Below are positions 1 to 8,051 of a stretch of DNA of 64,000 nt, in pieces. Every line of letters starts with the position of its first letter. The stretch's first letter is position 1. Origin of the DNA: Crocinitomicaceae bacterium. GTDB lineage: Bacteria; Bacteroidota; Bacteroidia; Flavobacteriales_D; Crocinitomicaceae. The translations under genes and the position numbers were made by a program. Below the pieces are notes generated by a model, which saw only the letters and a list, made by a program, of their open reading frames with translations, did not search any database and was not told where the DNA came from. The stretch covers positions 357,675 through 421,674 of the forward strand of contig JAHEMR010000005.1 in assembly GCA_024643545.1 (NCBI GenBank), written 5' to 3'.

Positions 1-277
1 TTCCCGCTACCTCAACTGCTTCACCATGGTAAAAATGTTTGGAGCTGAAAGTTTTTAAACCGTTATCCATTAAAATAATCGGTAAATAAATGCTTGTACC
101 ACCATGCTCTGGACCAAAAAGATGCCATTCGTGTGCATCTTTAATGTGGTGCATGATCATTTCACTAACGTTAAATTCTTTTTCCTCATTTGCGAAAGAG
201 AATCCAGACATTCCTACGAAGGCAAGTAAAACAGCGACTTTTCGCATGAAAAATGAAAGTTTGCTCAAATGTTGCAT
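1..277 (-). CDS. atpB: ATP synthase F0 subunit a, N-terminal part (gene runs off the left edge)
   Basis: Subunit a forms the proton half-channels beside the c-ring of the inner-membrane ATP synthase. Only the first 92 codons are in the window; the membrane core lies beyond base 1. A hydrophobic signal-like stretch (MRKVAVLLAFVGMSGFSFA, residues 11-29) is followed by MIMHHIKDAHEWHLFG, which I recognise as the N-terminal extension typical of Bacteroidota subunit a, and by a first amphipathic segment near ISIYLPIILMDNG. The start could instead be the internal ATG at 247, which would begin directly with the signal peptide. No other atp gene is visible. The identification rests on the N-terminus only. 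Confidence 0.8.
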   Translation of the reverse strand, partial: MQHLSKLSFFMRKVAVLLAFVGMSGFSFANEEKEFNVSEMIMHHIKDAHEWHLFGPEHGGTSIYLPIILMDNGLKTFSSKHFYHGEAVEVAG

Positions 278-346
278 TAGCGATTCTTAAAATTTTTTGC
301 AAAGTTAGACAAACTTTCTAAAGAAACAATTTAATTTTTGAACAAA

Positions 347-883
347 TCAACGGCTATTTTTCCTCACTTTCTTGTAAAACTGGATTCCAATCATCAATAG
401 AATGGCAACGCCAAAGAATCCAAGTGTTCCGTAGATCCAATTCAATGAATTTTTCATGCTTACTAGAAATACGATTGCCACAAGAAGGAGTGTGGCAACT
501 TCATTCCACAACCTAAGTTTTCCTGATGTCCAGCTAATGGTTCTCTGTTGGCATTGTTTCATCATTTTTTGACTATAAAAATGATAAATAAGTAGCAATC
601 CAACGAAAGCTAACTTCATGTGCATCCAAGGTTGAGACAAATAATATTCAGGTTGATCCACAATCATAATTGTCCCAAAAACAACGGTCAACACCATTGC
701 TGGTGTGGTGATGATCCACCATAGTCGTTTTTGCATAATCTCAAATTGTGCTTGAAGGATGCTTTTTTTCGGTTCGTCTTCCTCATTCGCCTCAACGAAA
801 TAGATGAATAAGCGAACCATGTAGAAGAGTCCAGCAAACCAACTGACCATAAAGATGATGTGTAATGCTTTGATGTATAACAT
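347..883 (-). CDS. hemJ: Protoporphyrinogen IX oxidase, HemJ family
   Basis: HemJ converts protoporphyrinogen IX to protoporphyrin IX late in heme synthesis and sits in the inner membrane. The 178-residue product has four to five hydrophobic helices and the family opening MLYIKALHIIFMVSWFAGLF, with a His in the first helix (KALHIIF) and another in WMHMKLAF, both expected as heme ligands in this CopD/UPF0093-like family. The length is normal. The gene is monocistronic, with a TAnnTTTG promoter element five bases before the ATG. Other heme genes (hemA, hemC, hemD) lie 2 kb away on the other strand, which fits the assignment. Confidence 0.9.
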   Translation of the reverse strand: MLYIKALHIIFMVSWFAGLFYMVRLFIYFVEANEEDEPKKSILQAQFEIMQKRLWWIITTPAMVLTVVFGTIMIVDQPEYYLSQPWMHMKLAFVGLLLIYHFYSQKMMKQCQQRTISWTSGKLRLWNEVATLLLVAIVFLVSMKNSLNWIYGTLGFFGVAILLMIGIQFYKKVRKNSR

Positions 884-888
884 ATGTA

Positions 889-896
889 CAAAAGTA
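889..896 (-). promoter_or_regulatory. -7 promoter element of hemJ
   Basis: The minus strand reads TACTTTTG, matching the Bacteroidota -7 consensus TAnnTTTG, five bases before the hemJ ATG. This implies an almost leaderless transcript. No clear -33 TTG was found. Confidence 0.5.
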
Positions 897-969
897 ATGG
901 ATTCACTCGGATTCGGGGTATATTTGTATTTTCGATGTTGAATTTTTAGTTGCTCAATATAAAATAAAG

Positions 970-1782
970 ATGAAACAGGTTTTAGTGACTTTGGTTTTCT
1001 TTTTTACTGTTTTACAATCCTTTTCACAGGAAAAGCTATTGTCTTTAGATGGAACCTTTCAGGATAAAAATTTGGTCGTTTATAATCCGCCTCAATCTGA
1101 TGGCTTTGGATTTTGTGTGACAAAAGTTTTGGTAAACGGAGAAATTCTTCCTGCGGCCATTCAATCCGCACATTTTGAGATTAATTTCCAATTGTTTCAG
1201 TTAAAAAAGGGGGAAAACGTTTTTGTGGTGTTGGAACATGCTTCGGGATGTGAACCGCGCTTTATGAATCCAGAAATTTTACTGCCCAAAAGCACGTTTA
1301 GATGCACGTCAATCAGCGCTGATAGAACAGGTGTGATAAAATGGACTACTGCCGATGAAGCGGGTTCGTTGGATTTTATCATTGAACAATACCGTTGGAA
1401 TCGTTGGGTGGAAGCCGGTCAGGTGAAGGGAAAGGGAACGAAACAAGCAAACGCGTATTATTTTCAAATTACACCGCATTCTGGGAAAAATCAAATCCGT
1501 GTTTCGCAGATAGACAACACGGGTGAAAAAAGAAGTTCACAGTCCGTTTTTTTTAATTCGGGTCTTTCTTCCTTGAAAATGTCCCCTGCGAAAGTCCGGG
1601 ATAATTTGTATTTTAAGGTTGGAGGAAAAGAAGCGAAAACAAAATTTGAAGTATATGATGCTTATGGGAATTTATTAAAAGTTGGATTTTCAACAATGGT
1701 TGATTGCCGCAATCTAGTAAGTGGCGTCTATTTTATCAACTTTGACAATCAAACTGAAAAATTCATAAAAATCGCTGAATAA
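970..1782 (+). CDS. Secreted protein with T9SS-type C-terminal domain
   Basis: Function unknown; a probable cargo of the type IX secretion system. Residues 1-19 are a Sec signal peptide ending SFSQ. The middle has beta-rich segments with paired cysteines (GFGFC, SGCEP, TFRC) and no enzyme motif I recognise. The last ~65 residues carry the pattern of a T9SS type A sorting domain: a beta strand, FEVYDAYGNLLK, then LVSGVYFINF and KFIKI. The stop codon overlaps the ATG of the epimerase gene by one base (TAATG), so the two are probably co-transcribed although no functional link is apparent. A TATATTTG at 919-926 could be the promoter. Confidence 0.75.
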   Translation: MKQVLVTLVFFFTVLQSFSQEKLLSLDGTFQDKNLVVYNPPQSDGFGFCVTKVLVNGEILPAAIQSAHFEINFQLFQLKKGENVFVVLEHASGCEPRFMNPEILLPKSTFRCTSISADRTGVIKWTTADEAGSLDFIIEQYRWNRWVEAGQVKGKGTKQANAYYFQITPHSGKNQIRVSQIDNTGEKRSSQSVFFNSGLSSLKMSPAKVRDNLYFKVGGKEAKTKFEVYDAYGNLLKVGFSTMVDCRNLVSGVYFINFDNQTEKFIKIAE

Positions 1783-2186
1783 TGAAACGTATTGAACACC
1801 TAGGAATTGCTGTGAAGAATTTAGAAGAAGCGATTCCAATGTATGAAGCACTTTTAAACACACCTTGTTATAAACGAGAAGGAGTGGCGTCGGAAGGTGT
1901 TATGACCGCTTTTTTTCAAATCGGCGAATCGAAAATTGAATTATTAGAGGCAACCAATGAAGCTTCTCCAATTGCGAAGTTTTTAGACAAAAATGGACCT
2001 GGTTTTCACCACGTTGCATTCGAAGTCGAAAACATTGAATCAGAAATTTCACGCCTACAATTAGCCGGATTTCAACTCATTCATGAAGTAGCGAAAGACG
2101 GAGCGGACAATAAACGAATTGCCTTTTTACACCCAAAATCTACCGGTTCATTACTGGTGGAAATTTGTCAAGAAAAAAGTGCGTAA
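1782..2186 (+). CDS. mce: Methylmalonyl-CoA epimerase
   Basis: Interconverts (R)- and (S)-methylmalonyl-CoA in the propionate/succinyl-CoA route. The 134 residues form two VOC-fold modules, the usual family length. Metal ligands are visible as His in HLGIAVKN (residue 6), His in GPGFHHVAFEVEN (about residue 77) and the C-terminal Glu in LLVEIC. The gene is translationally coupled to the upstream T9SS-domain gene and overlaps the convergent HAD gene by 19 bases at its 3' end. Methylmalonyl-CoA mutase is not in the window. The assignment is strong, though some small VOC proteins share this layout. Confidence 0.9.
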   Translation: MKRIEHLGIAVKNLEEAIPMYEALLNTPCYKREGVASEGVMTAFFQIGESKIELLEATNEASPIAKFLDKNGPGFHHVAFEVENIESEISRLQLAGFQLIHEVAKDGADNKRIAFLHPKSTGSLLVEICQEKSA

Positions 2187-2779
2187 AATTCTGCGTCGTG
2201 TTGATAATAAAAGGTTTGCAATCCAGCTTCATGCGCACCTTCTATATGCTGCGGACTATCGTCGATAAACAGAACTTTTTCCGGCTCCACATTTAGTTGC
2301 GAACATACCCACTCGAATGTAGCCGGATGTGGCTTGCGTTGTTTGATTTCATGTGATAGAAAAACATGTTCGAACAAAGACTCAAATGGAACTTGGCTGA
2401 CTTTAGACCATTCCTTTAATACCTGAACCATATGCAGTTCATTCGTATTACTCAATAAAGCAATTCGGCGTGTTTTTGCAAGGTCGAGAAGCAATTGCAC
2501 CTTTTTTTCGGAAAAACCTAAGATCATTGCATTCCACGCATGGACCACCTCATTTGGACTCGTTCCCTTTCGGGTCTGATCAAGCAGTTTATTGATGAAA
2601 TGTTGCGCGGAAATTTGACCTGTTTCAAATAAGTCGAATAGTTGATTTTGTTGAAATTGCGTATACGTTTCCTGAAAGTCTACGGTGCCTAGTTGAACAA
2701 AGGCATGTTCAGTGGCTTGATAGTCAATGTTTATCAAAACGCCCCCGAGGTCAAATAAAATAAGATCGATGTCTTTCAT
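2168..2779 (-). CDS. HAD-superfamily hydrolase (subfamily IA, YihX-like)
   Basis: Probable small-molecule phosphatase of 203 residues. HAD motif I is FDLGGVLINID (Asp-9 as nucleophile; the second Asp of the usual DxD is replaced by Gly, as in the YihX/FDLGGV subgroup). Motif II is LLSNTNE, motif III the Lys of KQRKPHPATF, and motif IV LFIDDSPQHIEGA. A helical cap lies between about residues 15 and 80. Substrate cannot be told. The 3' end overlaps mce tail to tail by 19 bases. A near-consensus element TATCTTCG lies four bases before the ATG, suggesting a very short leader. Confidence 0.85.
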   Translation of the reverse strand: MKDIDLILFDLGGVLINIDYQATEHAFVQLGTVDFQETYTQFQQNQLFDLFETGQISAQHFINKLLDQTRKGTSPNEVVHAWNAMILGFSEKKVQLLLDLAKTRRIALLSNTNELHMVQVLKEWSKVSQVPFESLFEHVFLSHEIKQRKPHPATFEWVCSQLNVEPEKVLFIDDSPQHIEGAHEAGLQTFYYQHDAEFYALFS

Positions 2780-2870
2780 CTTACGAAGATACAGCCTTCT
2801 GTTGTTATTTGAATGGATTCTAAATAATCAAACATGACATTTCCATGACATTACAACTTTAGTAGGCTTG

Positions 2871-2878
2871 TACTTTTG
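2871..2878 (+). promoter_or_regulatory. -7 promoter element of the hem operon
   Basis: TACTTTTG matches TAnnTTTG. Transcription would begin near 2885, which excludes a TTG start at 2876 and supports translation from TTG 2900 (or GTG 2897). Confidence 0.5.
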
Positions 2879-2899
2879 TGGTCAAAGATACTGATTGTG

Positions 2900-4129
2900 T
2901 TGAAGGACCTACATATTATCGCATTTACGCATCGAAATTTAGACGTCAATAAAATTGGTTTATTACACATCGAGAAAGAAGACCAATTAGCGCATTTAGA
3001 TCGATTAAAGAAAGCGTTGGAACTGGATGAACTTCAGTTTCTTTCCACGTGTAATCGCGTTGAAATTACGTTTGTCAAACAACACAAACTCGATGCTGAT
3101 TATGTTCACCGAATCCTATCGTTGATTTATCCAAAATTGGTTCCGATTCAATTGGAAGAATTTGTTCACCGCGCAGAAACCTATTCCGGAAATGCAGCCG
3201 TAAAACACGCACTTTCAGTAGCTTCTTCCATTGACTCCATGATTGTTGGAGAACGTGAAATCATTACTCAAGTCCGACTTGCTTTTGAACATTGCCGTGA
3301 TTTAGGTTTGACAGGTGATTTTATTCGCTTATTAATGAAACAAGTCATTCAATGTGCGAAACAAGTGTATACAGAAACATCGATTTCAACGAAACCAGTT
3401 TCAGTAGTCTCTTTGGCTTACCATCACATGAAAACCATGAACATCCCATTGGATGCGCGTATTTTGATCGTAGGGGCTGGAGTGACAAATACCACGATGT
3501 GCCGCTTTTTGAAAAAACATGGATTTCGTAATTTCCACGTATTCAACCGAACACTTGAACGAGCAGAAAAATTGTCGAATGAAATAAAAGGATCTGCTTA
3601 TGCACTTTCCGAATTAGCGAATTTTGACAAAGGATTTGATGTCATCATTACGTGTACAGCGGCAAAACACCATGTATTAACGCCAGAACTTTATGCATTT
3701 TTATTGCAAAATGAAGTCCATGAGCGCGTGATCATCGATTTAGCCATTCCTCAAGATTTAGATGCATCCATTTTAGACGCACACCCAATCAATTATTTAT
3801 CCATTGAATATTTGCAGAAGATTTCTAATGAGAACTTGAAGGAGCGTTCGAAAGAAATTCTGCATGTAGAGCAAATCATCGCCGAAGCAATGGAAGCTTT
3901 CGAAAACTTGTTCAAGGAACGAAAAGTGGAAATTGCCATGAAAGATGTACCTCAACAAGTGAAGGAAATTAAAAACATGGCTTACGAGACCGTTTTCCGT
4001 GAAGACTTAGACCAACTCGATCCCCAAGCAAAAGAATTATTAGATAAAATCATTGGATACATGGAGAAGAAATACATCTCTGGACCAATGAAATTAGCCA
4101 AAGAAATTATACTCAAAAATGCAAACTAA
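2900..4129 (+). CDS. hemA: Glutamyl-tRNA reductase
   Basis: Reduces glutamyl-tRNA to glutamate-1-semialdehyde, the first step of C5 heme synthesis. The catalytic cysteine sits in FLSTCNRVEI (Cys-51 with this start). The NADPH-binding Rossmann motif follows as ILIVGAGVTNTTMCRFL at about residues 190-206, then a C-terminal helical dimerisation domain. Length 409 is normal. No ATG fits: the first residues conserved in the family (KDLHIIAFTHRN) begin just after TTG 2900, and the promoter element at 2871-2878 makes upstream starts unlikely; GTG 2897 is the alternative. Overlaps hemC by 11 bases, so translation is coupled. Confidence 0.93.
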   Translation: MKDLHIIAFTHRNLDVNKIGLLHIEKEDQLAHLDRLKKALELDELQFLSTCNRVEITFVKQHKLDADYVHRILSLIYPKLVPIQLEEFVHRAETYSGNAAVKHALSVASSIDSMIVGEREIITQVRLAFEHCRDLGLTGDFIRLLMKQVIQCAKQVYTETSISTKPVSVVSLAYHHMKTMNIPLDARILIVGAGVTNTTMCRFLKKHGFRNFHVFNRTLERAEKLSNEIKGSAYALSELANFDKGFDVIITCTAAKHHVLTPELYAFLLQNEVHERVIIDLAIPQDLDASILDAHPINYLSIEYLQKISNENLKERSKEILHVEQIIAEAMEAFENLFKERKVEIAMKDVPQQVKEIKNMAYETVFREDLDQLDPQAKELLDKIIGYMEKKYISGPMKLAKEIILKNAN

Positions 4130-5012
4130 TTCAAAAATACGCATTGGTACACGTGGTAGTGACCTCGCTTTGTGGCAAGCTCATTTCGTACGTCGTCAGT
4201 TGGAAGAGATTGGTTGTGAAGTGAGTATTCAAATCATTGTTACGCAAGGTGACCGAATTCAAGACCTCAGTTTCGATAAATTGGAAGGAAAAGGATTCTT
4301 TACGAAGGAAATTGAACAAGCATTGTTAAACGAGGAAGTAGATTTAGCTGTACATTCTCATAAAGACCTTGAAACAACGCAACCGGAAGGATTGCACATT
4401 GCGGCAGTTTCATACCGTGAGGATGCATCAGAATTATTACTGATGAGACGCGAAGCATTTGATGCAAGTCAAGCATGGAACTTGAAAGCAAATGCGGTGA
4501 TTGGAACCTCTTCTGCTCGAAGAAAAGCACAAATTCTTGCTCAGCGTCCAGATTTGGAAATCAAAGAATTACGCGGAAACGTACCAACACGCATCGACAA
4601 ACTCCGTCAAGGTCAATACGATGCTATTTTATTAGCACGCGCTGGTGTTTTGCGTTTGGAACTGGATTTATCGGATTTAGAAACAATTGTTCTAGATCCA
4701 ACTTCGTTTATTCCAGCTCCGGCTCAAGGTGTACTCGGCTTACAAACACGTGTTTCAGATACCATTACAACGGAAATTCTACAAAAATTACATCATTCTG
4801 ATGTCGCAACACGCATAGGATTAGAGCGTTCGGTACTTCGTCAAATGGATGGTGGCTGTCAATTGCCTCTTGGCGTTTATTGTGTTGGAGATCAAGTTTA
4901 TGTTTCCTATTCACCATCTGCGAAGGAAGCTGCAGAAAATCAGGTGTACACATATGTCACAGGACAAGAAACGGCATTGGCACAAGAAATTGTTCAGCAA
5001 TTAAAAAGGTGA
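4119..5012 (+). CDS. hemC: Hydroxymethylbilane synthase (porphobilinogen deaminase)
   Basis: Joins four porphobilinogen units into hydroxymethylbilane. Hallmarks are IRIGTRGSDLALWQA at the N-terminus, the basic VIGTSSARRKAQIL segment, and the dipyrromethane-cofactor cysteine in RQMDGGCQLPLG (about residue 245). Length 297 is typical. It starts inside the 3' end of hemA and its TGA overlaps the GTG of hemD, so hemA-hemC-hemD form one coupled operon. Confidence 0.95.
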   Translation: MQTNSKIRIGTRGSDLALWQAHFVRRQLEEIGCEVSIQIIVTQGDRIQDLSFDKLEGKGFFTKEIEQALLNEEVDLAVHSHKDLETTQPEGLHIAAVSYREDASELLLMRREAFDASQAWNLKANAVIGTSSARRKAQILAQRPDLEIKELRGNVPTRIDKLRQGQYDAILLARAGVLRLELDLSDLETIVLDPTSFIPAPAQGVLGLQTRVSDTITTEILQKLHHSDVATRIGLERSVLRQMDGGCQLPLGVYCVGDQVYVSYSPSAKEAAENQVYTYVTGQETALAQEIVQQLKR

Positions 5013-5707
5013 TCCCAAAACGTATTTTTATCTCTCGTCCAATTAATGAAGTTGGAGAAACGCTAAAAAACTTTGTTGCCCAAGGAGGAGGATTAATTGC
5101 TGAATCTTTAGTAAAATTTGAGTCTGTTCCTTTTCTCCACGATGTCACATGCGAGGTCATTTTTTTTTCAAGCATTCGATCCGCAAATTTTTTCTTCAGC
5201 CAACATCCCCTCCTGCCAGTTTCCGTAAAATATGCTTGCGCAGGACCAGAAACGGCAGAGAAACTAAAAAATCAATTTCAAATTTCATGTGATTTTATTG
5301 CAACAAACGCAGGTAATCCAAACGAAAGCGCACAAATCTTTAAAGCATGGTTGGGAAATAGACACGTGCTTTTCCCTGTAAGTGAGCAAAGCTTAAATTC
5401 ATATTCGGGTATCCTTCCAAACACCCAAAAAACGGAGCGAATTGTTTACCGAACCATTTCTAATTCGAAAATAATTTCGCCATGTGACCTCTATATATTT
5501 TCCAGTCCGAGTAATGTAACGGCATACTTTGAAAGGAATGAACTTCCACTTTCTGCGAAATGCATCGCATGGGGATCATCCACTAAAAAGTCTTTGGTGA
5601 CTCACCAAATTCCCGTTTTTCATCAATTGAAAACGGGAACATTACACGAATTGGATGATTTTTTATTTGAATTACTCTCACTAAATTCAGCGACGGATGG
5701 AATTTGA
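5009..5707 (+). CDS. hemD: Uroporphyrinogen-III synthase
   Basis: Cyclises hydroxymethylbilane with inversion of ring D. The family is poorly conserved; support comes from the opening RIFISRPINEVGETL, from IYIFSSPSNVTAYF at about residue 170, KCIAWGSSTKKSL near 190, and above all from position directly after hemC. I start it at GTG 5009, which overlaps the hemC stop (GTGA) and gives 232 residues, the usual length; longer readings upstream translate hemC in the wrong frame. The 3' end overlaps the next gene by 11 bases. Confidence 0.85.
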   Translation: MIPKRIFISRPINEVGETLKNFVAQGGGLIAESLVKFESVPFLHDVTCEVIFFSSIRSANFFFSQHPLLPVSVKYACAGPETAEKLKNQFQISCDFIATNAGNPNESAQIFKAWLGNRHVLFPVSEQSLNSYSGILPNTQKTERIVYRTISNSKIISPCDLYIFSSPSNVTAYFERNELPLSAKCIAWGSSTKKSLVTHQIPVFHQLKTGTLHELDDFLFELLSLNSATDGI

Positions 5708-6695
5708 TTTTACCGAAGAAATTACGCCTGAGTTGGTTCATTTATTGGAGGAAACAACACTTGGTACGAATGGCGCGATGTACCGTCATTTGGATGTCAA
5801 GGACCGCATTTATCAAACTGATTCTCCACTAAGTTTTTCTTTAAAACGAAATGCCCATCTATTAGCGAATATTACTTTTTGCAAACGATCATTCGGTTTG
5901 TATCTGCGTTATTTTGCCTTCGATAAACGGTTTCAATCCAAGGGGAATGCCCGACAAAACATACATAAATCGGCATTAAAACAGGAAATCACCGCTGTTT
6001 TCGAACGTGTTTCTGGCGAACATCCGGGGACCTTGAATATGTGTTATGCATATATTGATGCCCGAAATGAACGCAGTAAATGGATGAGTGAGCAATTTGG
6101 ATTCCAGACAAAAGCGAAACTTGCTACTCAAACATTTAGCCGAATATATCCAAGGAAGTTAGCTGGATTAAGCGTCGAATCAATTCAAGAAGAGCACCTG
6201 CAGTGGATTCGTTCCAAATACCAAAACCACACAGCCTATTTTGAAGAATACATCAAGGTGGGAAACATTCATTGTTGGCGAAATGCAGCCGGAAAACTTT
6301 TAGCGATCGGTAAATTCACCAATGTAGCTTGGGAAATAAGTCGCTTACCTGGAAAATGGGGTGGGGTATTTGTCAAAGTTTTACCCTATTTGCCCGTTTT
6401 GCGAAAATTGGTCAATGTTAAAAATCACCAGTTTTTGGTTCCTGAAGCTGTATGTTTAGCGGATGAAAGTCCTGGAGTTCTCCAAGCTTTTTTAGCTGGT
6501 GTATTGAAATTGGAAAAGCGTCAGATGATGCTTTGGTGGAACGATGAACGAGATCCACTCTATGTAAAATTAAAGGATCAGATGAACTGGGGAATCATGC
6601 ACCGAATTTTGGGTGTTTCTCCTGTTGATGTAGTTGTTCGCGGCACTTTCGAACCCGAAAGTCCAATGTACATTGCCGCATTTGATATGATTTAG
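5697..6695 (+). CDS. Hypothetical protein with weak GNAT-like features
   Basis: I do not recognise a characterised family. The first 150 residues have the layout of a GNAT acetyltransferase (AYIDARNERSKWMSEQFGF resembles the end of a GNAT fold, where bulky residues follow a helix), and a second similar half follows. The 332 residues contain no signal peptide or membrane segment. The start overlaps hemD by 11 bases, so it is the last gene of the heme operon by position. Whether it acts in heme metabolism cannot be said. Two tandem GNAT-like halves would be my best structural guess. Confidence 0.6.
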   Translation: MEFDFTEEITPELVHLLEETTLGTNGAMYRHLDVKDRIYQTDSPLSFSLKRNAHLLANITFCKRSFGLYLRYFAFDKRFQSKGNARQNIHKSALKQEITAVFERVSGEHPGTLNMCYAYIDARNERSKWMSEQFGFQTKAKLATQTFSRIYPRKLAGLSVESIQEEHLQWIRSKYQNHTAYFEEYIKVGNIHCWRNAAGKLLAIGKFTNVAWEISRLPGKWGGVFVKVLPYLPVLRKLVNVKNHQFLVPEAVCLADESPGVLQAFLAGVLKLEKRQMMLWWNDERDPLYVKLKDQMNWGIMHRILGVSPVDVVVRGTFEPESPMYIAAFDMI

Positions 6696-6703
6696 GGTAA
6701 AAT

Positions 6704-7078
6704 TTACCTTCTGCCGTCCATGATGCGCTCAATAAGCATGTTGCTCAAGCGTTTATCATACTCACTTTTATGCAGCTGATACTTTTGAAATTCTTCGGTA
6801 GTCATTAGTCCGGTAACCATGCCAATCATGAGGTACTTCACATGTGCATTTTTGGAAAAAACGTGTTTGATTTCCGTACGTTTCCCTTCAATGGTTTCCT
6901 TTTGAAAACAACGATTCAAAATTTGGTTGGACCTTGATTCAGCGACAAAAAGGTCGTGTTGAAATTTCAAGATTGGACGCAACACTTCGTTTTGAAATTG
7001 TTCTATTTCTGAAGCTTTTTCTATTTCTGTGGGAACGAGTGGACGTAAGTCGATTAAGGTTTGATCTGGACGTTGCAT
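6704..7078 (-). CDS. Conserved hypothetical protein (family often mislabelled glyoxalase)
   Basis: Small soluble protein of 124 residues. The segment FQNEVLRPILKFQHDLFVAE at residues ~26-45 and the C-terminal MIGMVTGLMTTEEFQKYQL recall a short Bacteroidota family which databases often call glyoxalase; no VOC-fold metal ligands are visible, so I give no function. I use ATG 7078, one base after the stop of the upstream helicase-like gene, rather than ATG 7096 inside that gene. It ends the three-gene minus-strand operon MazG - helicase-like - this gene. Pairing with the helicase-like gene is, from memory, common in the phylum. Confidence 0.65.
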   Translation of the reverse strand: MQRPDQTLIDLRPLVPTEIEKASEIEQFQNEVLRPILKFQHDLFVAESRSNQILNRCFQKETIEGKRTEIKHVFSKNAHVKYLMIGMVTGLMTTEEFQKYQLHKSEYDKRLSNMLIERIMDGRR

Positions 7079-7079
7079 A

Positions 7080-7631
7080 CTATTCAGACAAATCAACGGT
7101 GGAATAGTTCACGAGGAATTCTTCCATGTAGGAGCACATGCGCTCATCGTCGCTATTTCGTGCAAACAACACGTGCTTGCATTTCGGCAAACTTTCTGCG
7201 AGACGAGCTACAAATCCTTTTTGTCCGGCACGCATCTGATCATCCATGCACAACACCACGAAAAGTTTTAATTTTTTGATGTTAAATCCATTTTGAAAGT
7301 ACATTTCACATACGCGACGTGTTGTTCCAACAATGATTTCTGTGCCATCGAACAAATCGTTTCGTTGTTTTAATTTATTTCCTTTTTCAACGACTAAATC
7401 GACCGTAAGGTCTTTTGCTTTTGCTGCCTTTTGAAAGTATTCTTCGATGTGACGTGCATCGTCATTGTTTGCACATACGATAATGGCGCGCGGGGACCCT
7501 TCTTCTGGATGTGGAATAATGTCGTCAACGATGGGCCAAAGATGATCCAAGTATTCTTCGGGTTCGGCATGTACCACAACCGAAGATCTAGCTTTTAATT
7601 GTTTGATGACTTGGTCGATTAACTCGCTCAT
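7080..7631 (-). CDS. Degenerate DEAD-box helicase-like single-domain protein
   Basis: 183 residues resembling the second half of a DEAD-box RecA1 domain. RAIIVCANNDDARHIEEYFQKAAKA looks like the motif Ia region, GTEIIVGTTRRVCEMYF the motif Ib region, and KLFVVLCMDDQM stands where the DEAD box should be. There is no Walker A (GxGKT) and no second RecA domain, so ATP-driven unwinding is unlikely. It may be a non-catalytic RNA or protein binder. It overlaps the MazG-like gene by four bases (ATGA) and is followed after one base by the conserved hypothetical, so the three are coupled. Confidence 0.7.
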   Translation of the reverse strand: MSELIDQVIKQLKARSSVVVHAEPEEYLDHLWPIVDDIIPHPEEGSPRAIIVCANNDDARHIEEYFQKAAKAKDLTVDLVVEKGNKLKQRNDLFDGTEIIVGTTRRVCEMYFQNGFNIKKLKLFVVLCMDDQMRAGQKGFVARLAESLPKCKHVLFARNSDDERMCSYMEEFLVNYSTVDLSE

Positions 7632-7957
7632 GGATTGATTTTTTTATTTGCAAGATGTCTATCGGCATCTCGGATTGTTTTCTTTTTTAAATTTTCTTTG
7701 AGCGCCTGTTCCAAATCAATGTTTGTTTGGTTCGCTAAACACATGACAACAAAGAGTACATCAGCTAATTCATCGCCGAGGTCTTTGTTTTTGTCACTTT
7801 CTTTTTCACTTTGCTCACCGTAACGGCGTGCCATAATACGAGCAACTTCACCGACTTCCTCCATGAGAATAGCCGTATTCGTCAATTCGTCAAAATAACG
7901 AACACCAACTGTTTTGATCCACTCGTCAATTGTTTTTTGTGCTTCTTTGATGGTCAT
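7628..7957 (-). CDS. MazG-family nucleotide pyrophosphohydrolase
   Basis: Predicted to cleave non-canonical or surplus NTPs to NMP and pyrophosphate. The metal-binding signature EEVGEVARIMARR plus DLGDELADVLFVVMCLAN is complete: the ExxE and ExxD pairs are present at residues ~33-36 and ~63-66. Length 109 matches the short single-domain MazG type. It is the first gene of a three-gene minus-strand operon. Divergent from the aldehyde dehydrogenase gene, with 94 bases between. Exact substrate unknown. Confidence 0.85.
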   Translation of the reverse strand: MTIKEAQKTIDEWIKTVGVRYFDELTNTAILMEEVGEVARIMARRYGEQSEKESDKNKDLGDELADVLFVVMCLANQTNIDLEQALKENLKKKTIRDADRHLANKKINP

Positions 7958-8004
7958 AATTGGGAATAAAATTAGTCAAAAGGAATCGAACACGAATATT
8001 CCCC

Positions 8005-8033
8005 TTGTTTTCCGTTTCTTTTTTCCAACTTTG
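8005..8033 (+). promoter_or_regulatory. Promoter of the aldehyde dehydrogenase gene
   Basis: A -33 TTG (8005-8007) and CAACTTTG (8026-8033, one mismatch to TAnnTTTG) are separated by 18 bases, the usual Bacteroidota spacing. The ATG follows at 8052. Confidence 0.45.
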
Positions 8034-8051
8034 TAGTATTAAATAAGTCAA

